From Granulicella mallensis (GTDB lineage Bacteria > Acidobacteriota > Terriglobia > Terriglobales > Acidobacteriaceae), in contig NZ_JACHIO010000003.1 in NCBI RefSeq assembly GCF_014203225.1, positions 124,001 to 188,000 of the forward strand: a stretch of DNA of 64,000 nt, given 5' to 3'. Below, in pieces: positions 17,697-27,800 of this stretch. Below the pieces are notes generated by a model. It worked only from the letters and a program-made list of their open reading frames with translations. It was not told where the DNA came from and did not search any database. A program made the translations under genes and the position numbers. How positions within the stretch are numbered: position 1 is the first letter of the stretch; every line of letters begins with the position of its first letter.

Positions 17697-19292
17697 CTAG
17701 GCGACTCGATGGTCGGTTCGTGACGCAGCGCTTTCTGCAGCGTGAGGAAAAAAGAGGCTAAACGTAGTTCCGTGCATCTCGCCTTTGGCGCTCCGCACTC
17801 GCATCACTCCACCATTCTTCTGAACCAGATCCTCCGTCACCCAGAGCCCCAGACCGGTCCCTCCAATTCCCTTTGTAGAAAAAAAGGGTTCAAAAATTCG
17901 AGCGAGAGTCGTGGCATCCATCCCTGAACCGGTATCGGCGATAGTGATGCGGACGCCAATCGCGCCATTTACCCAATTGGTTGATTCTCTGCACCGCAGG
18001 AAAAGTGTTCCGCCGTGTTTCATCGCATCGACGGCGTTCGCAACGATGTTGAGGATGATCTGCCTCAGTTCGCCTTCATGGCAATGGAGATGCTTTGCCC
18101 GACATTTATCGACAACTGCTGTGATGGAAAAGTTCCGAAAACGAGCGCGGTAAAGTCCAACAACTGAACTGATCAGCTTTTCCATGTCCAGGTCGGTCGA
18201 ACTGCTGCTTTGGCGATGGAATCTCAGCGTATGCGTGGTGATTTGTGAGACTCTGGCAAGCTCTTCTTCAGCCTGAGCAACGAGAGTTTTCAGTTCAGGT
18301 GTGGGAACCTGTAGCCCAAGGATGTAGAGAAGATTTGTCACCGAAGCCAAAGGGTTGTTGATCTCGTGTGCAATTGAACTCGCCAAACGCCCAACGGAAG
18401 CGAGCTTCTCGCTCTGAAGTAAGGCTCGTTCGGCACTCTTCTCATCCGCGATGTTTCGAAGAACGGCGGAGTATGCGACAAGCGTCCCTGGAGCTTCCAT
18501 ATGCGGAGTGAGCTTGAAGGAGACCTCTACATGAGACCCGTCCTTGCAACGGGTGATTGTTTCTCCAGAGTGTTCGAGTCCCTTCCCTAGAACCTCCAGC
18601 GCTGTCCGGAACGCGGTCCGGCTTTCATCAAGCGAAATCAAGTCCGGGAGCAGTTTCCCGGTGGCCTCCGCAGCACTGAAGCCGAACATCTTGGTCGCCC
18701 CTTCATTCCAGTTTCGCACTCTGCCATCCGCGTGCAACGTAATAATCGCGTCGGACGATCGGAGGATCACCTCCGCAACTTGTTGCGCTTCTTTTTGCAG
18801 GAGGAGGAGGTTTCTTTCGTATATGCGGCGCTCCGACGCGTCGAATAACGCGACACGGATTTCCTTGGGGGTGCCGGCTTCAGATGTCAGAGAAAAGTTT
18901 GCTAACACTGGAACGCGGGTGGACTCCACGCGCAAGTCGAGCGCAATCTCGTTCAGCCGGCCGCTTAGCAAAAGCCTTGGAAGAAGCTGGGAGTCGTAAA
19001 AGATGGCCCCCGCTGAGGTGAGCAGGGTTCGGAACCCGAAAGGAGGCTCGCTATCTGGACCACGCTTAGTAAGCCGGTAAAAGATGCCGTTCGCTCGCAG
19101 AATTTCGCCAGCCATATCCATCACCAGGTAGGCGCACGGCGCGTTCTCGAACAGATCGCGGTATACCGCCAGGTCTGCGATTTGCTGCGCTAAAGGAATT
19201 CCTGGATCGCTTTCGTTACGCTCCCCGGCGAACTCAAGTGCGGGCAATGGCCCGTCGCCTCCAGCATCACGAATTGGCTTCCCGGAAGACAT
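17697..19292 (-). CDS. PAS-domain histidine kinase (RsbQ partner)
   Basis: Cytoplasmic kinase with two PAS domains: one from DLAVYRDLFENAPCAYLVMD and one from LRSSDAIITLHADGRVRNW. A HisKA box (AHEINNPLASV) and a HATPase domain follow (NIVANAVDAM, DTGSGM, FEPFF, GTGLGLWV). The start is uncertain. ATG at 19292 overlaps the upstream hydrolase gene by 103 bp, and TTG at 19247 would overlap by 58 bp. The frame extends to 19526, but that would overlap far too much. The gene directly follows an RsbQ-like hydrolase; in Bacillus RsbQ supplies a signal to the PAS domain of RsbP, and a similar hydrolase-to-PAS relay is plausible here. Confidence 0.85.
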   Translation of the reverse strand: MSSGKPIRDAGGDGPLPALEFAGERNESDPGIPLAQQIADLAVYRDLFENAPCAYLVMDMAGEILRANGIFYRLTKRGPDSEPPFGFRTLLTSAGAIFYDSQLLPRLLLSGRLNEIALDLRVESTRVPVLANFSLTSEAGTPKEIRVALFDASERRIYERNLLLLQKEAQQVAEVILRSSDAIITLHADGRVRNWNEGATKMFGFSAAEATGKLLPDLISLDESRTAFRTALEVLGKGLEHSGETITRCKDGSHVEVSFKLTPHMEAPGTLVAYSAVLRNIADEKSAERALLQSEKLASVGRLASSIAHEINNPLASVTNLLYILGLQVPTPELKTLVAQAEEELARVSQITTHTLRFHRQSSSSTDLDMEKLISSVVGLYRARFRNFSITAVVDKCRAKHLHCHEGELRQIILNIVANAVDAMKHGGTLFLRCRESTNWVNGAIGVRITIADTGSGMDATTLARIFEPFFSTKGIGGTGLGLWVTEDLVQKNGGVMRVRSAKGEMHGTTFSLFFPHAAESAASRTDHRVA

Positions 19293-19978
19293 TGATGTAC
19301 ATATTCTCCCACGATGGCAGGAGCTATCGCATCCTTGTCGCATTGCAGGATAAGCGTTTTCGTTCGCAGCTTGTTCAGATCCGAGCGATTGTCGGAGAGG
19401 AATGTGACGCGGGCGAAGTGTTGGGCATGGATAGGGTCCGTTTTGCAAAAGCTCTGTTCCAACTCTTGCGCAAACTCGGGATGTTCGGGGTTTCCCATAA
19501 TGATGGGCGCCATCATGGCGGACCATCCGGAATGGTTATTGTCCAGCATCTCAAGCAAGTCTTCGATGTCGGCTCGCTCGAAGCCCCCGACGTACTCTCC
19601 ATCGTTGATGTAGCTGGGGGAGGGGCCGATCATCACAATACTCTCGAAGAGCTCAGGACGTTTGATTGCGGCAAGCGCGCCGATCATCGAACTCACGGAG
19701 TGCCCAACGAAAATCACCGGTCCGAGGCTCAACTCGTCAATGATCTCGATCACGTCAGCAGCGTAACCGTTCAAGGTGCTGTATCGCGTTCGGTTAAACG
19801 CGGCGGGATCGGAATCCCCTGAACCGACATAGTCGAACAGCACAATCTTATGGTCGTTCTCAAAGCTCGGTACGACTCCTCGCCACATATTCTGATCGCA
19901 GCCGTATCCATGGGCAAACATCATTGTGGTGGGGCCGCTGCCACTTATCTTTACGTTGTTGCGAAGGACCGATGACAT
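19190..19978 (-). CDS. RsbQ-like alpha/beta hydrolase
   Basis: 262 residues from the ATG at 19978, with GAAAGG five bases ahead. It opens with MSSVLRNNVKISGSGP, as in RsbQ/KAI2-type hydrolases. Catalytic triad candidates are Ser in GHSVSS, Asp in CDKDAIAP and His in TGHCPHLS; the oxyanion region is AHGYGCDQNMW. RsbQ-family proteins bind or hydrolyse a small hydrophobic ligand. Its 3' end overlaps the PAS kinase gene, so the two are coupled and likely form one sensory module. Confidence 0.88.
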   Translation of the reverse strand: MSSVLRNNVKISGSGPTTMMFAHGYGCDQNMWRGVVPSFENDHKIVLFDYVGSGDSDPAAFNRTRYSTLNGYAADVIEIIDELSLGPVIFVGHSVSSMIGALAAIKRPELFESIVMIGPSPSYINDGEYVGGFERADIEDLLEMLDNNHSGWSAMMAPIIMGNPEHPEFAQELEQSFCKTDPIHAQHFARVTFLSDNRSDLNKLRTKTLILQCDKDAIAPAIVGEYVHQCLPGSQFVMLEATGHCPHLSSPGSVTKAIQEFL

Positions 19979-20166
19979 AAAACCTTTCGAACGCTGAGAA
20001 AATAATGACCGCACGAGTCCAACGCTTTCACGATGGTAGTGCATAAGATGCACTTTCTGAGGTTGCAGCAGACATACCCGGCGAATCACGAGTGCCTGCT
20101 TTTATCAGGATGGTATGCACTCGTGTGGTCGCGGCATATTCCCGTGGTTGGGCGTTCCAGCGCCGT

Positions 20167-21126
20167 CTAGGCTGCGATTTGATGCACGTAGTATGGGGTT
20201 TCTCTCGCCGTTAGGATTTCTTCCAAGCGTTTCGGACTCACTTGTCCGGGTGACAGCCACTCCTGAAGAAACTTCTCCTGAAGGGAGATGATCGTGCGCT
20301 GATGTCCCGTAGCGGCCACTTCCGGGAGGGGCTCATCCGTTATCGCGGCAAACGAATAAAGGTCCGGCTCATTTGGTTTCGTCCAGCGATCCCAAATACA
20401 AGCTACGAGCATGTCGGTTGACGGTTGAGGATCAAATTCCAAAACGAGATTCTTTGCTTTCTCATCGGGCGCCAGTTCGCGGTGCTCATAGAGATGAAGC
20501 GGCACATTTTCATAGAATCCGGAGATGACCATCACGGCGTGATGTTGCCCGTAGACCTTGTTCCAGTAGTCATCGAGGCTGTCACGTCGCGCGTTATAGG
20601 TGCCAGGAAATCGCTTGTCGTAATCAGCGGGTTTCCCTGACAGGCGGCAGGCATAGCGCATGGGGCGAATGATCGTCGTATCGTTCTCTCGAACCAGTAC
20701 CGGCGCATACATCATCGGGAAGATGCGAGCGTCTTCGTTGTTTGGCTCGGTGCGTCGAAGGTCAGCCAGCCGTTCAAGCAGGGCTTGAGACTTGGTGGTT
20801 CCGATCCGAATGTCTTCTCTCGCCTTCTTCGTTTCCTTCTTCGCGAGCGATTCTTCTGCGGCCGCTATGCGACGCTTCTGAGCGAATACTTCGCCTTCCC
20901 ACTCCGCGCGCTTCTCTTTGAGATATTGGGCGATGTATTCGGCAATGCGCTTCTGAACGTCTGTCTCGGGATTTACGAAGTTGCGCTGGAGGTCTCGGGA
21001 CATCTTAATGTCCTCGCCCTCGGCTCGACGGCGATAGGCGTCTTCAAACGCCTCCCAATCAACTTTCGCCTCGTAGCGGCGAGAGAGGTGTTTGAGATTC
21101 TGCCGTACTCGCGCGGAGTAGCACAT
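20167..21126 (-). CDS. SRAP (YedK/HMCES-like) abasic-site protein
   Basis: 319 residues beginning Met-Cys-Tyr-Ser. The Cys at position 2, exposed after Met removal, is the family catalytic residue that crosslinks to abasic sites in single-stranded DNA. Conserved GFYE and GHQRT segments carry the other active-site residues. The protein is about 90 residues longer than E. coli YedK because of a charged helical insert (about 30-125, rich in Glu, Lys and Arg). It lies 54 bp behind the DNA ligase gene on the same strand and beside an SOS mutagenesis operon. That fits its role in protecting damaged single-stranded DNA. Confidence 0.9.
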   Translation of the reverse strand: MCYSARVRQNLKHLSRRYEAKVDWEAFEDAYRRRAEGEDIKMSRDLQRNFVNPETDVQKRIAEYIAQYLKEKRAEWEGEVFAQKRRIAAAEESLAKKETKKAREDIRIGTTKSQALLERLADLRRTEPNNEDARIFPMMYAPVLVRENDTTIIRPMRYACRLSGKPADYDKRFPGTYNARRDSLDDYWNKVYGQHHAVMVISGFYENVPLHLYEHRELAPDEKAKNLVLEFDPQPSTDMLVACIWDRWTKPNEPDLYSFAAITDEPLPEVAATGHQRTIISLQEKFLQEWLSPGQVSPKRLEEILTARETPYYVHQIAA

Positions 21127-21180
21127 GGGGCTATTTTAGACTTTCGGTTTGGATTAGGTGCATTCCTAATGTCTCGCTGA

Positions 21181-22242
21181 TTACGTCTCGCGGACCACTT
21201 TGCGTGCATCTTTATCGTCGCGCAGAGCCACAAACTTTGTGTGTCGCAGATGGTCAGCTCCCGTCCATTCGAGGAAGTCGATCCGTGCGACGGCCTCGGG
21301 CTTGAGCCAGACACACTCTTTCATTTTCTCGGCAGTGAGACCCTGCCCCCAGCGCCCGGCTTGTGTCTCAGGCAGATTCGCAAACGGGCACTTTGTTGTG
21401 GTCAGCCCTTTGATCTTTGCAAAGACCTCCCTGCGAGTGGCCGGGACAAAGCCAGCACGAACTCGAGCCGCATAGTGAAGTTCCTTGCCTTGATAGAAGC
21501 CGATGACCAGCGCGTCTAATCCATGCGTTCCGGGCGTATACCCGCCGATGACAAACTCCTGGCCGAGATTGATACGGTGCTTGGACCAAAGCCCGGTTCG
21601 CTGTCCGGGCTGGTAGACGCCGTCAATGCGCTTTGCTACGACACCTTCCAAACCATGCGATCGGACAAAGTTGAGCATTTGCGAGGCTGTCTGGTTTGAC
21701 ACTTCTGACAAGGCCAAGTGGTGGCCGGGCTTGATGACGGAGCGCAGTATCTCGCGACGCTCTGAAAGCGGAAGCATCGTAAGGTCACGATGCTTGTGAA
21801 AGAGGATGTCAAAGGCGTAATAGGTGATGTGAGATTCGGCGGAGCGGAAATTCTGAAGGAGGTTGAAATTGGGGCGGCCATCTGCCCCGGCTGCGACCAA
21901 CTCTCCATCAATGACCGTCCCATGCGGGAGCGAATCGAGAGCAGTGGCGATGTACGGAAACTTTTGGTTGAGTACGTTCCTGCGGCGGGAATACAGAGTT
22001 GTCTCGCCGTCTGCCCTCACTACCTCAAGACGATAACCATCCAGCTTGATTTCATACGTCCATTCCGGTCCTTCCGGCAGTTTCAGCAGGGGCAGACAGT
22101 CCATCGTTTCGATGAAGTCTGCTGTGCGCTTCCCGACGATCTTCTTTTCCACGGTGCGTGCTCCCTCGGGTTTCGCTTCTTCGTCGATCTTTCCATCTGA
22201 TGCCGGAAGGCGAGCAGAAAGTAATTTGGCTTGTATTTTCAA
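21181..22242 (-). CDS. ATP-dependent DNA ligase
   Basis: 353 residues. The nucleotidyltransferase signature YEIKLDGYR holds the Lys that is adenylated. Further motifs are SRRRN, IDGELVA, FDILF, EGVVAKR and LWSKHRI, and the C-terminal ~110 residues form an OB fold (LEWTGADHLRHTKF). This is the ligase module of LigD/LigC-type enzymes without polymerase or nuclease domains. The start is probably a TTG at 22242, since no ATG lies ahead of motif I at a sensible distance. It is divergent from imuA (92 bp gap) and upstream of the SRAP gene, so it is likely a repair enzyme. Confidence 0.9.
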   Translation of the reverse strand: MKIQAKLLSARLPASDGKIDEEAKPEGARTVEKKIVGKRTADFIETMDCLPLLKLPEGPEWTYEIKLDGYRLEVVRADGETTLYSRRRNVLNQKFPYIATALDSLPHGTVIDGELVAAGADGRPNFNLLQNFRSAESHITYYAFDILFHKHRDLTMLPLSERREILRSVIKPGHHLALSEVSNQTASQMLNFVRSHGLEGVVAKRIDGVYQPGQRTGLWSKHRINLGQEFVIGGYTPGTHGLDALVIGFYQGKELHYAARVRAGFVPATRREVFAKIKGLTTTKCPFANLPETQAGRWGQGLTAEKMKECVWLKPEAVARIDFLEWTGADHLRHTKFVALRDDKDARKVVRET

Positions 22243-22333
22243 TCAGTTACGTCACTTCTGCACCGTACACAGTGCGGTGCCATTTGACACCACACGATAC
22301 TGATAGGCGAAGATAAGGCGAAGGTGTTCATAT
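22243..22333. promoter_or_regulatory. Divergent promoter region, ligase/imuA
   Basis: 91 bp shared by two divergent repair operons. Two inverted-repeat candidates are visible: CACCG...CGGTG (22261-22279) and GGTG...CACC (about 22275-22291). Either could bind an SOS repressor such as LexA, but neither matches a LexA box I can name with confidence. Confidence 0.35.
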
Positions 22334-23365
22334 ATGGCCTCCGCCGCCACAATCCGGCTTCAAGTTGAGTCGGCTCTGGCGCGCAGGTACCCATCCGCCC
22401 TGACGCCCCCGCCTCGCATGGTGCGCCCGGTCGTCTCGTCCGGTGTCGCACCTCTCGACGAACTTCTAAGGGGCGGGCTGCCAGTCGGCGCTCTCACCGA
22501 ACTGGTCGGCGATACGTGCTCGGGCCGAATGTCCCTTGCGCTTTCCTTCTTGTCGCAGATCACGTCTTCGGGCAAGGTCTGCGCCTGGATAGACGCCTCC
22601 AATACTTTCAACCCCGCTTCGGCTGCTTCTGTTGGCGTCGATCTCAAGCGGCTTCTCTGGGTGCGTTGCGGTGTGCGCGAAGGTATGTCGGAGCAGGAGA
22701 CACGCAAGTTCGCTCTGCCCTCTTCTTTCTTTACTCCAAAGCCAGCAACAAAGGGTTTGCATGGGGGCGGCCACGGCACGCATCCCCGTGATGAGGTCAA
22801 AGGTCTTTCTGCGGCGGTGGGTAGATTTTTGAGCAACGATACGGTCAATGCTCGTTGCGCCGAACCCATTTCCAAAGCTAGGCCCACTCCGCAACACTTC
22901 GAAGCAAACCTGCAACCTTCCACCGCATCGGTGCGTACGCCACGGCGGGCGCGAATCTATGACGCGATTGAGCAGGCTTTGCGGAGTACAGACCTCTTGA
23001 TTCAAACCGGAGGCTTCAGCGCAATCGTCCTCGACTTCGGAGAGATAGCGAGCGAGGTTGTGGCTCGTATCGAGCTTTCGACCTGGCACAGATACCGCGT
23101 TGCCTCAGAGCAGACCCAATCGAGTATCGTGCTTCTTTCGCAATATGCTTGCGCGAAAAGCAGCTCGGAATTGCAACTACGTCTTTCGCCTTTTGAGGAC
23201 ACCTGTGAGGAGCGCACGGTCTTTACAGGGCTAAGCGCACGCGCTGAAATCCTCCGGCAGCGCTTCCCCACTGCTCCAACAAATGTCGTGCCGATGCGGA
23301 AACCTCCGCAACGCGCGTGCGATGCCCGGTGGGATTATCGGGCGAGTTGGGCGGGGCCGCTATGA
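22334..23365 (+). CDS. imuA: ImuA-like mutasome protein (RecA-related)
   Basis: 343 residues. The N-terminal half resembles the RecA/ImuA fold: VSSGVAPLDELLRGGLPVGALTEL, then a degenerate P-loop GDTCSGRMS in which the usual Lys is Arg. The middle (about 125-200) is a low-complexity insert. ImuA works with ImuB and DnaE2 in damage-induced mutagenesis. Its stop overlaps the imuB start (ATGA at 23362). The loss of the P-loop Lys suggests weak or no ATPase activity, so the role may be structural. Confidence 0.85.
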   Translation: MASAATIRLQVESALARRYPSALTPPPRMVRPVVSSGVAPLDELLRGGLPVGALTELVGDTCSGRMSLALSFLSQITSSGKVCAWIDASNTFNPASAASVGVDLKRLLWVRCGVREGMSEQETRKFALPSSFFTPKPATKGLHGGGHGTHPRDEVKGLSAAVGRFLSNDTVNARCAEPISKARPTPQHFEANLQPSTASVRTPRRARIYDAIEQALRSTDLLIQTGGFSAIVLDFGEIASEVVARIELSTWHRYRVASEQTQSSIVLLSQYACAKSSSELQLRLSPFEDTCEERTVFTGLSARAEILRQRFPTAPTNVVPMRKPPQRACDARWDYRASWAGPL

Positions 23366-24873
23366 GTAGCTTCCCTGAACTCTATGCTTGCATCTACGTT
23401 CGCGAGCTTCCCGCCCAAGCTCTACTTCGCTTGCGCCCTGAGTTGGCGGAGAAGCCGTGCGTCATTTTGGAAGGCGACGCGCCCGGACAGACGGTGTGCT
23501 CGTTGAATACACGAGCTCGTCTCCTCGGTTTGCGACAAGGCATGACAAAGGTAGAAGTTGAAACCTTCGAGAGCGTCGTCGTCCTGCAACGAAGTGTCAA
23601 GATGGAGGGCTTCGTACGGGTGATCCTGCTGGAGTGTGCTGGTGCGTTCTCGCCACGCCTTGAAGACCGAAGCCTGAACGGGATATTTCTCTGCGCCGTA
23701 GATGCGGCGGGTACAGAATCTCTGTTCGGTCCCCCGCAACTCTTAGCAAAGCAGATACGACAGCGCATTCGTTCGGTTGGTGTCGTAGCCTCTGTGACGG
23801 TTAGCGCAAATCTGCAGACGGCGATCTGTCTTGCGAGAGGGCTCAAGAGGGGCGTCGCAATCCAAGTTGTGTCGCGGGGGGATGAGGCGAGATCAATCGC
23901 AGAACTGCCGGTCGCCGTGCTGGATATTACGGGGACGCAGGCAGAGACGTTTGGGTCGTGGGGTATCCGCAATGTCGCAGCTCTCGCGGTTCTGCCGGAA
24001 AAATCTTTAATCGCACGTCTGGGTCAGGACGCCAAGAGATTGCTGCAACTCGCCAATGGAATCCGTCCTCATCTGTTCCAGCCAATTGCTATTCCCTTCG
24101 TCTTGGAAGAGCAAGTCGAACTCGACTTTCCGTTGGATGATCTTGAGTCTTTGCTGTTTGGGCTATCGACGATGTTGGAGCAACTCATCGTTCGCGCGAA
24201 ATCCCGCGTGCTCGCGTTGGCCTCCGTCACCATCACGTTGCGACTGGACGGAGGTGGATCGCACGAACGGAAAGTTAATCCGCGCGTCCCAACCAATGAC
24301 AAGCAACTATGGCTCAAACTACTGCACCTCGACCTCGAAGGTCATCCGCCATCATCGTCGATCCTCGGCGTACACCTCTTCGCTGAACCAGGTGCTACGA
24401 GTAAGGTCCAACTCGGACTATTCTCTCCACAACTGCCAGAGCCCGGTAAACTCGATGTCACTTTGGCCCGTATCGCGGCCATCGTCGGCGAAGGAAATGT
24501 CGGGCAAGCCATACTTGAGGACACACACCGCGCGGGCGATTTTCATGTGGAACCGTTCTGCGTTACGACTCTGGAACCACCCGTCCCGGAAACATCTTCC
24601 CTGCTTTGTCTGCGTCTGCTTCGCCCCGCTGAGCCTACAAGAGTCGAGGTACACCGTGGACTGCCTCATCAAATCAAGTTTCGCTCCCGCTCATATCTGG
24701 TAGAGAAGGCTTATGGGCCATGGCTGGATGGCGGGGATTGGTGGAACGAAGCAATCTGGGGCAATGAACAGTGGGATGTCATCGGCAAAGCGACCGACAG
24801 CGCCGTGCTTGTTTGCAGGCTTGCACGAGACTTCATTCAGAATGACTGGCGGGTGGCGGGACTCTATGACTAG
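23362..24873 (+). CDS. imuB: ImuB, Y-family polymerase-like mutasome subunit
   Basis: 503 residues from the ATG at 23362. The N-terminal ~350 residues have the Y-family palm, fingers and little-finger layout (YACIYVRELPAQ, CSLNTRARLLGLRQGM, LPEKSLIARLGQDAKRLLQLA). The catalytic Asp of DxDxF is replaced (IYVREL), and no paired Asp/Glu is seen later. This matches ImuB proteins, which are non-catalytic hubs that bind the sliding clamp, ImuA and DnaE2. The C-terminal ~100 residues form the ImuB-specific tail. It overlaps imuA by 4 bp and dnaE2 by 8 bp. Confidence 0.9.
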   Translation: MSSFPELYACIYVRELPAQALLRLRPELAEKPCVILEGDAPGQTVCSLNTRARLLGLRQGMTKVEVETFESVVVLQRSVKMEGFVRVILLECAGAFSPRLEDRSLNGIFLCAVDAAGTESLFGPPQLLAKQIRQRIRSVGVVASVTVSANLQTAICLARGLKRGVAIQVVSRGDEARSIAELPVAVLDITGTQAETFGSWGIRNVAALAVLPEKSLIARLGQDAKRLLQLANGIRPHLFQPIAIPFVLEEQVELDFPLDDLESLLFGLSTMLEQLIVRAKSRVLALASVTITLRLDGGGSHERKVNPRVPTNDKQLWLKLLHLDLEGHPPSSSILGVHLFAEPGATSKVQLGLFSPQLPEPGKLDVTLARIAAIVGEGNVGQAILEDTHRAGDFHVEPFCVTTLEPPVPETSSLLCLRLLRPAEPTRVEVHRGLPHQIKFRSRSYLVEKAYGPWLDGGDWWNEAIWGNEQWDVIGKATDSAVLVCRLARDFIQNDWRVAGLYD

Positions 24874-27800
24874 CCGCTACATCGAACTCCATGCCAACAG
24901 TGCCTTTTCTTTTCTGGAGGGCGGTTCCCAGCCAGAAGCTCTGGCAGAGAGAGCCTTCGCGCTCGATATGCCGGCGATGGCATTAATGGATCGCAATGGC
25001 TTCTACGGCTCTGCGCGATTTCACAAGATTGCGGAAGAGAACGGAATCAGAGCGCACGTTGGAGCTGAGGTGTCTGTGACGGGCTTGGGCAACCGCCTTA
25101 CGCCTCCCGTGTGGTTGCCTCACCAGCATCTCACCGAACCGTCTCGCCTTCCTCTCTTATGCGAGACGAGATTGGGATACCAGAATCTCTGCCAGCTCAT
25201 TACGCGCTTCAAGATGCGCGAGACCACAAAGCAGGAGGGCTCCGCAAAGCTGTCCGATGTTGCTGAATACAGCGAAGGTTTGGTTTGCCTGACGGGTGGA
25301 GACGAAGGACCACTCGCCGCCGCGCTGATGATTGGCGGCGAAGCTGCGGGTCGCGAAGCTGTACAACGGCTCGTAGGTGTTTTCGGAGCGAACAACGTCT
25401 TCGTCGAAGTGCAACGGCATCGGGAACGAGCGCAGGAGTGGCGGAATCAAGCTGCGCTCCGTATCGCTGATTCGCTCCATCTACCTGTCGTGGCTACCAA
25501 CGGTGTACGGTACGCAACAAAGTATGACCGAGAGATCGCAGACCTGTTCACAGCAATACGAAACCATACGCAACTCGACCATTCTGGACGATTGCTGGCG
25601 CTCAACAATCAGAGACACCTCCGGTCCGCAGACCGGATGGTTGCCCTATTTCGTGATGTTCCGGGCGCCGTCGAGAACACGGTTGAACTCTCCTCTCGTC
25701 TGGACTTCCAGCTCTCCGACCTCGGTTACGAATTTCCACGTTATCCGGTGCCTGATGGCGAAACGATGGATAGCTTTCTTGAGAAACGCGTTGCGGAAGG
25801 TGTCACCAGACGCTACGGGCCAAAGCGCGATTCTGGCCTTCTCGAACGCGCCAAGAAGCAAGTCGCGCACGAACTGAAGCTGATCGCAAAGCTCGGCTTC
25901 GCCGGATACTTCCTCATCGTCTGGGACATTGTTGAATACTGCAAGAAACACGGAATCTTGATTCAAGGCAGAGGGAGCGCGGCAAACTCGGCCGTCTGCT
26001 ACGCATTGGAGATTACGGCAATTGATCCTGTTGGCATGGAACTCCTCTTTGAGCGTTTTCTTTCAGAGAGCCGCGGTGAATGGCCCGATATCGACCTCGA
26101 CCTCCCTTCTGAAGAAAAACGCGAGCAAGCAATCCAGTATGTGTATCAGCGTTATGGTCAACTTGGCGCGGCTATGACTGCGAATGTCATCACGTATCGC
26201 GGCAAGTCTGCCGCGCGAGAGGTTGGCAAGGCTCTAGGCTTTGATCCTGAATCGCTGCAGCGCTTGTCGGGACTGGTCGCGAACTATGAGTGGAAAGGCC
26301 CGAATGACACAATGGCCCGCTCGTTTCAAAACGCGGGCTTTGACGTAGAGCATCCACGCATAGCGAAGTACCTCGAACTCTGTATGCGCGTGCAGGACTT
26401 CCCGCGACATCTCGGCCAGCACTCAGGCGGCATGGTGATCTGCCAAGGGCAGCTTGATAAGGTCGTCCCACTGGAGAGAGCTTCCATGCCTGGGAGAACG
26501 GTCGTCCAATGGGACAAAGAAGACTGCGCCAATCTAGGCATCATCAAGGTGGATCTGCTCGGACTCGGCATGATGGCCGTGCTGAAAGATTGCCTGTCGC
26601 TCGTGCCCGAACATCACGGCGACCAACTCGATCTCGCTCAACTGCCCGAAGATGAGGAGGTCTATCGGACTCTTCAGCGGGCCGATACCATCGGCATGTT
26701 TCAAGTGGAGAGCCGGGCGCAGATGGCATCTCTGCCACGGAACCGCCCAGAGAAGTTTTACGATCTCGTCGTACAGGTGGCAATCATTCGTCCAGGCCCC
26801 ATCGTCGGTAAGATGATGCACCCGTACATGCGGCGTCGCCAGAATCAGGAGGAAGTGACGTATCCCCATCCTTCCCTTGAATCAACCCTGAAGAGAACGC
26901 TCGGTGTTCCTCTTTTTCAAGAGCAACTGCTTCGCATGGCGATGGTCGTTGCGAACTTCACGGGCTCGGAGGCAGAAGAGCTTCGGCGGGCTGTCGGTAT
27001 GCGTCGCTCTTGGGAGCGAATGAAAAACCTAGAAGGTCGCTTGCGTGATGGCATGACTGCGAATGGGCTGGATATCGCGACGCAGGAAACGATAGTTCAG
27101 AACATCAGCTCGTTCGCACTTTACGGATTTCCTGAGAGTCACGCCGCCAGCTTTGCACTCATTGCCTACGCTTCGGCCTATATCAAAGTGAAGTACCTTG
27201 CGGCTTTCACTTGCGCCATGATGAATAACCAGCCGATGGGTTTTTACAGCCCTGCCGTGATCATCGAAGACGCGCGGCGGCATGGCCTCCGGGTCAAACC
27301 AATCGACATCCAAGTTTCAGATTGGCCTTGCTCTATCGAGCACGAAGACGATCATTCTTTGTCGCTGCGTTTGGGACTTGGCTATGTGCGAGGGTTGCGA
27401 AGCCAATGCGCAGAAACAATAGTCAATACTCGTAGTGCGGGCTACTTCAGGTCGGTCGATGATCTTGTGTTGAGGGTCCCTCAACTCAACCAGAAGGAAC
27501 TGGCACTTTTGGCGAACGTGGGGGCGCTGAATAGTCTCGATGGCGTCGAACATCGACGGGATGCGCTCTGGCAGATAGAACGCGCTGGTAAGCCAGAAGG
27601 CCCGCTGTTCATGCAAGAGAGCGAATTGCTCCGCGAAGAGTCTCCTGAAATACCCTTGCTTCCGATGACGGCCGAAGAGCGGCTGGTGGCTGACTATGCA
27701 GTGAGCAGCGTCACCACGGGACCTCATCCAATGTGGTTCCGACGTAAGGAGCTTTGCCGCCGTGGCTATCTGCGAGCTACAGACCTCGCGCAGCGGCCTA

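Noticed and set aside
22261-22291. Possible LexA box ahead of imuA
   Set aside because: Inverted repeats are present, but none matches a LexA consensus I can name; kept only as a weak regulatory region.
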